This document shows positions 58,401 to 64,000 of a stretch of 64,000 bases of DNA, one piece after another (positions within the stretch are counted from its first letter, which is position 1; each line of letters begins with the position of its first letter). Position numbers and translations under genes: made by a program. The DNA lies in assembly GCA_012845835.1 (NCBI GenBank), contig JABAKD010000016.1:14497020-14561019 (forward strand). Direction: 5' to 3'. A model generated the notes under the pieces. The model saw nothing but the letters and a program-made list of their open reading frames with translations. It was not told the DNA's origin and searched no databases. Source of the DNA: Undaria pinnatifida (taxonomy: Eukaryota; Sar; Phaeophyceae; Laminariales; Alariaceae).

Positions 58401-61400
58401 TGGTATTGTGGTATCATACCCCCCTTTTTCTCCACGAGTACAGTGTTTTCACCACTATAAATAATCACACTCGCCCGAGTGGCTGTACCTCACTGAAGAA
58501 CTATTTAGGCGATTTGTTTGGCGCGGTGTAGCTAGCCCTTCCTTTGTAGTTTTCGCATTGCAAAAATAAGACGGCGAGTCATCCCACGCTAGTAGTAGTA
58601 GCAGTAGTAGTAGTGGTAGGGGTCGCACTGCTGTTTGGGCCGAACGTTTCTGGCCGGTTGGGCTCCCCATGTGAGGAATTACCGGTTAATATGATGATTT
58701 TACGAATGTCTTTGTTTTAGGACTACTATTTCTAATGGCGCATAGAAGTGTCGGTCGGATTGCGCGAACGAATGCCTTCCAAGTAATGTTTCGCGTTAGA
58801 TAATGAGTTTTTCATTTAAGAAGCTCCTAGCCTTGTGCCGCACCCCTAGCGTGGGATAACTTCAGCACAAAATCTTAACATCGCAACGGCAGAAGGGGAT
58901 CACTCTCGCGAGCGACCTCGAGTTACTCCAAAATTAAACACCCAAAAGCGACCCCCCTACCGTAGCCTTGGTCTAATCAAGTAATCAATCAATCAGCCAA
59001 TAGTTAGGCTAATGGTTAGTCTAATCAACCATTACACAACTAATCAACGAATAGACAAATGATCAACCATTAGCCAACTAATCAATCAATGGACAACTCA
59101 TCAACTAATCGACAAATACTAGTTGGTCAAGTTATTACTGTACTAATTACTGCATTACCCATTCGTGCTGTACGATATATTCGATGATACACCTAGAGTA
59201 GGCCATGTCACCATGTCATTTGATGTGAGTGTTTGGTGTGAGTGTTTGGTGTGAGTGTTTGGTGTGAGTGTTTGGTGTGAGTGTTTGATGTGAGTGTTTG
59301 ATGTGAGTGTTTGATGTGAGTGTTTGATGTGAGTGTTTGATGCGAACGTTTGATGTGAGTGTTTGATGTGAGTGTTTGATGTGAGTGTTTGATGTGAGTG
59401 TTTGATGTGAGTGTTTGATGTGAGTGTTTGATGTGAGTGTTTGATGTGAGTGTTTGATGTGAGTGTTTGGTGTGAATGTTTGATGTGAGTGTTTAATGCG
59501 AGTGTTTGGTGTGAGTGTTTGATGCGAGTGTTTGATGCGAGTGATGTGAGTGTTTGATGTAAGTGTTTGATGTGAGTGTTTGATGTAATTGTTTGATGTG
59601 AGTGTTTGATGTGAGTGTTTGATGTGAGTGTTTGATGTGAGTGTTTGATGTGAGTGTTTGATGTGAGTGTTTGACGTGTGTGTTTGATGTGTGTTTGATG
59701 TGAGTGTTTGATGTATGTGTTTGATGTGAGTGTTTGATGTGAGTGTTTGATGTGAGTGTTTGATGTGAGTGATTGGTGTGAGTGTTTGGTGTGAGTGTTT
59801 GATGTGAGTGTTTGATGTGTGTGTTTTGTGTGAGTGTTTGGTGCGAGTGTTTGGTGTGAGTGTTTGATGTGAGTGTTTGATGTGAGTGTTTGCTGTGAAT
59901 GCTGTGAGTGTTTGATGTGAGTGTTTGGTGTGAGTGTTTGGTGTAAGTGTTTGATGTGAGTGTCTGATGTGAGTGCTTGATGTGAGTGTTTGATGAAAGT
60001 GTTTGATGTGAGTGTTTAATTTGATTCTTCACTGGGTTGCACCTTCGTTGTTTTTTCAACACCGGGGTTTGGGTGAGATGTGCGCCCCCACCGTACTCTT
60101 AGTACTATTAGTGCTATTAGTACTATTAATATTATATAATAGCGAGATGTGTGAGAAACCCTCAAGCGAGGAGCCATCTTGAGTGCACCCCTACCCCCTA
60201 CAGTACTATTACTACTATTAGTGGCATACGTGTCACCCATAATCACATGCCGTGCCTGCTCTATCGTGGTGCACCTCGGTGGCAGAGCGAAATCATGCAA
60301 GGGTCCACCGTGTCTTGATTGACGCGGGAGGCGATCAGTATAAACAAACCACGTTGTGAGAATATGCCAAACCTGTTATGAGGTATTTTACCTGGTAGTG
60401 TAGAAGAACAACGCCATACAGCAGCTCCAGGACGTCTGGAATGAAGGAATGCTTTTTAACAACGGACGGAACGAAGCTAAATATGCTTTGCCACCTGTCG
60501 CGTATATTCTCCGCGGGCATAGTTGTGGCGTGTTGCTCCGTTTGACCCAAAGTAACCCCTCTTTTCTTCTCTTTTTTTGTCTTTTCCAGCCGCTTCTTGT
60601 CTTTTCCTGTCTTTTCTTGTCTTTTCTTCTTCTTGCTCCCTTTGACCCTAACAAGCCTCTTTTTTTTTCTGCCGGCTTCCTTTGACGCAAATGAGCCTTT
60701 CCTTTTACTCCTTCTTGCCCCCTTTGACCCACATCAATCAACGGTCTTGCCTGTTCTGTTTTACTGTTTGACTCCAATGGACATCTCCCTAGTCCCCTTT
60801 GCTCCGTTTGACCCAATCATTCTATCTTTTTTTGTTTTCGAATCAACCCTAATCAACCGCCTCTTTCTTTTGCTATGTTTGACCCAATTGAACCTCTTCG
60901 TACTTGTCATGGCTCCCTTTGACCCAAAGCAATCTCTCCTTTGTTTTCTTGCTGTTACCCAAATCGCCCTCTCCTCTTTTTCCGCAGATTTACCAGGCCA
61001 AGATTTTTGAGAACGAGTTTTCCAGGGTTGGGAAACGTTGCTACGGGTGCAGCATACACTACCACTATATTTCGGTCACCAACGCCTCTGAATCATACGA
61101 TGGTGCCAAAATGGTTCACTCATCACTTACAGAAATGGTCGCAAATGTGAGAATACGATTGTGACGATTGATATTTCAACGCGCAGCAGTTAGTTTAGCT
61201 TTACCATTAGCTTTTGGTATTCTGTATCGTTATCCACAACACGCTATTTTTCAAAGTTTAAAAACGTTGCTACGGGCGCAAAAGGCACTAACTACCCTTG
61301 CATCTCGGCCGCTTATTCTCCAGAAGAATGTGTTGACTCCAAAAGGTCCACTCAGCCGTCACCGAAATGGTCGCCAATGTGATAATACGCTTGGGTGAAC

Positions 61401-64000
61401 TAGCGAACGGGCTTTGAACGTGCAGCAATTTAGTTTGAGAATTAGCAGTAACAGTACTTTGGGCATCCGGTATCGCTGTCCACGATTCCAACGTGCAGCA
61501 CTTCGGGTTCAGGATTCCCAGCACTTTGGCATTTCGCATGGTTATGCACAACACAATACGATATGCCGGTGTACTATTAACTTTCAACCCCACGCCGCGA
61601 CGAGTTCACCGTGTGTGTCTCGAACGTTTGAGTCTGTGCCTGGCAACTAGCTTGATGTCGGGTAGGGGGCAAGGTTTGCAGCTTCCAGCGACCGCCACCG
61701 CCACCGCCGCCAATTGGTGTGCCCCGATTGTGGTCGCTTGCCGGTGCTTTATATATTTAGTTTCGTTGAGACTCCGACCCAACGACTACGGAAGCAGAAT
61801 AAATGGCACTTACACATGGTGCTTGAGAACATTGCAACCGCCGAGCGCTTACACCTTTAAGGATCACTTGGGAATCACATACCATCTAACAAGTGGCAAA
61901 CGTAGTTAGTACCATTTGCCGGCACTGGCACGAATGATTTTGTGATTTTTTCGACAAGAAGTGTCAAATTTGTTTTCCTAACGAAATCTTGACCATGGTT
62001 TTTTTTCTGAAAAAAGCATGCCAACAGCAGCCGACGCCATGTCAACTAACTCACGGATTTTTTACCGATCGCCCTTGAGAAAAGCACCACCAGATGCTCG
62101 GGGGAGAGGGGCGGGGTACAGAGACCACGTTAAAAATCTTGTGTACGAGTGATCGTCTGTAGTTTTCGAAATGCCAATGATAATTTGTAAAAATCATTCT
62201 AACATCGTCAGCTGTGAGTTCGACAATTTTAAGATCGATACTCATCTTTTTAAGCTGCGTAATACATCGGTCGTCCGTTTTCAGCAAGTTTTCATGAATG
62301 AACATGTTGTTCTCACATTGGGCACATACTACAGCATCATGAAGGTTAAGATGCAGCATTGCATCAACCATTGTTGTTTCTGAGGCTCCTCACTTGAGCT
62401 GGATTTAGTTGCACCCGTCGAAGGCAAAAACTTTGTTGAGTAAACTGAAGGTGCAACCCGATGGCCTAGGTGTGCACAATATGAATCAATAGTTATGTTG
62501 AAAAATGAGAATTTCATTCCGAAATTTTGCATTAATAGGTTAAGAAGCCCCGTCACTCCAGAAGAAAAGTGCCTACCAGGTATTAATACAACTATAGCCT
62601 CTATCGTCTTCATTAGCTCTTTACCCTGAAATACAGATTTTAGACCCGAGTCGCCTACTCACTTGCTGTGCTCACAAAAAGAAAGACCCGAGTTGCCCAT
62701 TCACTTGCACGGGTGCTGTTTCGGGCTGCCTGGGTTGTTGTGTGTCGGTCTCCAGATAATGGTCACTAAGGCTGTGGGAACCAAAGCAGCTCTGTATGAC
62801 AAGGTGGCCGGCACACCGGACATCTCCTCGCGACGTGTTGAAGTTGCGAACGTTTTTGAGGTGAGGGGTTTAGCGAGAAGTCAGAAGTGCATGCATTGCG
62901 TTTGCTCCCGAAGTTTTTTTTTTTTTTTTTTTCCGTTTTACAGTTTGTGACCACATACAAGTAGTTTGTACGTCTCTCCAGGATGAAGAGTGAGGATAGA
63001 CACTGGGCGTACTACTGTAGTGCCGGGGTGGAAATAATGGTTTAATTGTTTTTTTTAACGTGAAGAAACAAACACACGCATGCAACCCTGTTGGAAGAAA
63101 CGACAAAGAAATCTCCTACGTTGTTGACCTGTAAACGCCCGCTATCTCCCCATTCTCGCTTAATTCGGTGCTGCCAAGGCTGGCAGGCTTACCTGAGTGG
63201 TACCATATGCAGCGCATTGTTTGTGTTGTTTGTGTTGTTTATATTACTTGGATGTTTGTGTGGTTTGTATTGTTTGCGTTGTTTGAGTCGTGTTTGTATT
63301 GTTTGTATTGTTTGTATCGCTTGTGTTGATGGTATTGTTTGTATAATTCGTGTTGTTTGTTTGTAATGTTTATGCTGTTTGTGCTGTTAGGACTGTTAGG
63401 ACTGTTGAGACTGTTAGAACTGGACCCATGCTGTGATTGGGGTAGCTCTTCCCCCCCGAATAATCGGCACCGACGGGCTTCCTCAGATAAGGGCATACTT
63501 GGACGTGACTCGTATCTCGTCCCGGTATCATTGGAGTACTGTTTCTTTGTTCAACAATACTATGATTTCTATCATCAGGCCATGGACATTCCTACTGGTT
63601 TGCTATTTTCGGGCATCTCAAAGAAAGGTTTGCGCGAGGTATTGAGGTCCTCTAATATGGCAGGTGTTAATGGCATCATGCGAAGGCCCTCAGAAGATGC
63701 AGGCACACCCCGAGCATAGTAACGTATTGACATATTAATGCCATGCGGCGGCAGACTGGCAACTGAATCCCCTCAATAGTCTGTTCGGCGAAGCCCGAAC
63801 ATCGCACCCCCTCAGTTGCTACTTGTTACGTGTTGCGGTGACCCCTGTGCCTTATGGCCTCCGCCGCAGGTATGCACGGACTGCCCGGCAACGTTGATCC
63901 CGTACCACGTAAAACCAGAGCCAGAACTAGCGTGCAAGACCGTCAGCTACTTGCCTGGAAATGCCTCGGTGGGTACGGCGTGGGATGAGGAAATGTGCCC
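46230..64000 (+). CDS. Multi-exon gene for a filamin-repeat, PC-esterase/SGNH-like protein (partial, open at right edge)
   Basis: Proposed exons, all separated by phase-0 GT..AG introns: 46230-46412 (signal peptide), 54581-55327 (filamin repeat and esterase block), 56477-56686, 57439-57507, 57809-57964, 60988-61146, 62756-62860, a short exon near 63487, and 63870 to beyond 64000. The uniform phase across six independent junctions supports one transcript. The architecture (secretory signal, filamin/Ig-like repeat with G-S-P-F, then GxSxxRG) resembles the NXPE/PC-esterase group, whose members are thought to modify extracellular glycans. This is a distant match by eye. The link of the first exon across an 8.2 kb intron full of repeats is inference; the core from 54581 is firmer. 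No stop is reached in the window. Confidence 0.5.
47524..47590 (+). repeat. 11-bp minisatellite, unit CCGTAGATAGA
   Basis: Six units with small variants. Confidence 0.9.
48173..49346. mobile_element. Possible degenerate element with ACCGGATGTCA ends
   Basis: The left sequence TAGAGGTGGTTACCGGATGT and the right TTAACCGGATGTCAAAAACC share the word ACCGGATGTCA in direct orientation. Both ends are rich in AACCGGTT/CCGGTTTT words. No clear inverted repeat or target duplication is seen. A SINE tail fragment (AAGACACCTGTGAAGACGGC, about 48664) lies inside. Confidence 0.25.
49419..49461 (-). repeat. Short telomere-like CCCTAA tract
   Basis: CTAACCCTAACCCTAAC, then ACCGTAACCCTAACCGTAAC and CCTAA variants. 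The orientation is opposite to the 2151 array. Confidence 0.8.
49547..50599. mobile_element. 1.05 kb TA-flanked MITE-like element with about 40-bp inverted ends
   Basis: The left end TAGAGTGTTTGCGAAAGTAC and onward to ACTTACTT and the reverse complement of the right end, TAGAGTGTTTGCGAAAATAC to TTTACTT, match over about 40 bp with about five differences. If the element starts at GAGTG, it is flanked by TA on both sides, as in Tc1/mariner-type insertions. No transposase frame is recognised. An 18-bp perfect hairpin lies at 50166-50207. Confidence 0.7.
50166..50207. other. Perfect 18-bp inverted repeat, 6-nt loop
   Basis: The arms are CGGTTTAGGGCAGAGGAG and CTCCTCTGCCCTAAACCG around CGGAAA. 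It could fold as a strong hairpin; no T run follows. Confidence 0.93.
51722..51845 (+). repeat. 10-bp minisatellite, unit TCTCATTACC/TCTCACTACC
   Basis: About 12 units. Confidence 0.92.
51971..52689. mobile_element. 0.72 kb MITE-like element with TTGGCAAG subterminal repeats
   Basis: The ends pair as TAGAGTCGTTTCTAACGACC (left) and TAAGGGTCATTTCTAACGAC (right, reverse complement). The left end itself contains a GTCGTT/AACGAC hairpin. TTGGCAAG or CTTGCCAA occurs many times within about 190 bp of each end, as in transposase-binding subterminal repeats. A minus-strand frame in the middle (52243-52425: DATWGRFERVLKHHQKQQPP) may be captured or leftover coding sequence. Confidence 0.65.
52820..52907 (+). 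repeat. 29-bp tandem repeat, three copies
   Basis: Units start ACCTGAGTGAGCAACGGCTG and end ACGTGTGGT; they are essentially identical. Confidence 0.95.
52938..53150 (+). repeat. Dispersed repeat family 4, copy B
   Basis: TCATCCCACGC, GAGGTGCAGCA, TTTCTAAGAAG and GAGCTCCTAAC come first, then a CATCATC tandem (about 53020-53065) and CATTCGTTCGCGCAACCCGA. Confidence 0.75.
54135..54298 (+). repeat. 10-bp minisatellite, unit CGTCGCCTAT
   Basis: About 16 units with CCGAT, CTACC and TTTGT variants. Confidence 0.95.
54581..55327 (+). CDS. Exon with filamin-type repeat and SGNH-like motif
   Basis: Acceptor TTTGTTTTAG, start AHTYVPGVHV. A filamin/ABP280-type Ig repeat covers about residues 8-120: SFTVRLAGENGADL, then NNGDGTLTAEYKGFFPGTYL and VHVEDV, then IVGSPFLLTISG. 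After a Cys/Trp-containing linker comes EEPTWLLAMGNSILRGIFLS (about 55157-55216), which matches the block I GDS..RG region of SGNH/PC-esterases with Asp replaced by Asn. The candidate nucleophile Ser codon is near 55187. The exon ends LRLTYQ at CAG/GTAAGG. Confidence 0.7.
55713..55990 (+). repeat. (TATTTC)n hexanucleotide microsatellite
   Basis: About 45 units with few changes, inside the intron 55328-56476. The Phe/Leu and Ile/Ser open frames are artefacts. Confidence 0.95.
56477..56686 (+). CDS. Internal exon
   Basis: Acceptor TTTTATCCAG, 70 codons, phase 0: DLRLYTIRSVENSTVCNDEK to NAQIS, donor AGC/GTGAGC. WPNVIWAPSNMVD could correspond to the central substrate-pocket block of esterase-like folds, by weak analogy. 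A decoy duplicate of its acceptor lies at 56341. Confidence 0.6.
57439..57964 (+). CDS. Two small internal exons (57439-57507 and 57809-57964)
   Basis: The first has acceptor TACCTCAG, VLMDALPKDWTGELVMVDHM and YGY, donor TAT/GTAAGT. The second has acceptor CCTGGCAG, GWGWNTANPTLASLRGVNPV through CRYHRENPRTTFMSVFP, donor CCG/GTGAGT. Both are in phase 0. No family is recognised for this part. Confidence 0.6.
58735..58860 (-). repeat. Dispersed repeat family 4, copy C (inverted)
   Basis: The reverse complement reads TATCCCACGCTAGGGGTGCG, GGAGCTTCTTAA and CATTCGTTCGCGCAATCCGA, collinear with copies A and B. Confidence 0.75.
59215..60022 (+). repeat. 13-bp minisatellite, unit GTGAGTGTTTGAT, about 60 units
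   Basis: Near-perfect 13-bp periodicity with GGT, GCG and TTTAAT variants. A minus-strand frame (Ser-Asn-Thr-His-Gln repeats) arises because three units make 39 bases. Confidence 0.95.
60540..60960 (+). repeat. Degenerate pyrimidine minisatellite with TTTGACCCAA words
   Basis: About eight units spaced about 40-70 bp. Each has CCxTTTGACxCxAA followed by a CCTCTTTTC-like run. The array ends directly upstream of the acceptor at 60987. Confidence 0.75.
60988..61146 (+). CDS. Internal exon with a decayed duplicate downstream
   Basis: Acceptor TTTTTCCGCAG after a long pyrimidine tract. 53 codons: IYQAKIFENEFSRVGKRCYG through SSLTEMVAN, donor AAT/GTGAGA, phase 0. NAS (N-glycosylation-type) and paired Cys fit an extracellular protein. 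Confidence 0.6.
61265..61395 (+). pseudogene. Decayed duplicate of exon 60988-61146
   Basis: CGTTGCTACGGGxGCA, CTCGG.C.xC, GAATxxT, ACCGAAATGGTCGCCAATGT and GATAATACG align with the exon and its donor flank. Frameshifts and loss of the donor G make it non-coding. Part of a duplication of about 235 bp. Confidence 0.65.
61397..62755. other. Intron sequence without a recognised feature
   Basis: Open frames at 61493-61909 (plus) and 62051-62371 (minus) show no domain. A CCACCG run lies at about 61692-61707. Confidence 0.45.
62756..62860 (+). CDS. Internal exon
   Basis: Acceptor GTCTCCAG, 35 codons: IMVTKAVGTKAALYDKVAGT to VEVANVFE, donor GAG/GTGAGG, phase 0. Confidence 0.5.
63215..63372 (+). 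repeat. TTGTTTGTA/G-type degenerate minisatellite
   Basis: Repeated TTGTTTGTATTG and TTGTTTGTGTTG words, followed by GGACTGTTAGGACTGTTGAG. It lies in the intron after 62860. Confidence 0.8.
63487..63720 (+). CDS. Candidate internal exon, frame unresolved
   Basis: Acceptor CTTCCTCAG at 63486 in phase 0 reads IRAYLDVTRISSRYHWSTVS and stays open to about 63645. An alternative acceptor four bases later (ATAAG/GGC) reads GILGRDSYLVPVSLEYCFFV, then DFYHQAMDIPTGLLFSGISK, open to 63717. The donor is uncertain (GAG/GTATTG near 63639 or CAG/GTGTTA near 63663). Confidence 0.35.
63870..64000 (+). CDS. Last visible exon, cut by the window edge
   Basis: Acceptor CGCCGCAG; VCTDCPATLIPYHVKPEPEL then ACKTVSYLPGNASVGTAWDE, open to 64000. 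A donor-like TCG/GTGGGT lies near 63970. Cys residues and NAS again suggest an extracellular protein. Confidence 0.5.

Larger units (their letters stand above)
57965..60987 (+). other. 3 kb intron
   Basis: Between the exons ending 57964 and starting 60988. It holds repeat family 4 copy C, a 13-bp minisatellite and a TTTGACCC pyrimidine array, listed separately. No other gene is seen. Confidence 0.6.

Noticed and set aside
59215-60022. CRISPR-like array
   Set aside because: A contiguous 13-bp tandem repeat without spacers, in a eukaryotic intron.
59493-60062. 189-codon His/Thr/Asn-rich frame
   Set aside because: Arises because three 13-bp repeat units keep the reading frame.

Overview
The window is nuclear DNA of a eukaryote. 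Coding segments are bounded by GT..AG introns with pyrimidine-rich acceptors. Simple repeats, minisatellites and decayed transposons dominate, and there are interstitial TTAGGG blocks. The best-fitting group is a stramenopile, possibly a brown alga. That is an inference from the LINE C-terminal domains, the plasmepsin V-like aspartic protease and the filamin plus esterase-like protein. The species cannot be fixed from the sequence alone.

Four coding loci are supported. (1) Minus strand 147-679: the first exon of a secreted pepsin-family aspartic protease that runs off the left edge. (2) Plus strand 26063-34047: a Helitron/Helentron-type transposon gene. An OTU cysteine protease is spliced in frame to a zinc-finger and Rep (HUH) region, followed by a PIF1-like helicase; two in-frame TAG codons separate Rep from helicase. 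(3) Minus strand 40416-41063: a complete 215-residue OTU protease, with a truncated tandem copy beside it. Both sit inside a large element with structured inverted ends. (4) Plus strand, about 46230 or 54581 to the right edge: a multi-exon gene whose introns are all phase 0. It has a signal-peptide exon (linked by inference), a filamin-type Ig repeat and an SGNH/PC-esterase-like segment. It continues past the window.

Layout. 1-1.9 kb: protease exon and an about 800 bp perfect TAC repeat. 1.9-2.7 kb: telomere-like blocks with an inverted repeat. 2.8-14 kb: dispersed repeats and at least four decayed LINE fragments (4.5-5.8, 6.3-7.8, 12.6-13.2 and 13.4-13.7 kb). 14-24.5 kb: tRNA-related SINE copies, a LINE tail (17.3-17.9 kb), a hAT transposase tail (18.3-18.6 kb) and two copies of a 1.6 kb composite repeat, the second split by a 1.47 kb insertion. 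24.9-34.3 kb: the Helitron with a tandemly repeated 5' region. 36.7-45.6 kb: two relatives of one TIR element family, a LINE tail with an AT-rich insertion, and a hAT-like MITE. 46-64 kb: the phase-0 gene, whose introns carry MITEs and long minisatellites.

Apart from the protease and the filamin/esterase-like gene, almost everything recognisable is mobile or repetitive. The OTU domain occurs twice in unrelated transposon contexts. Several short repeat families recur throughout the window.
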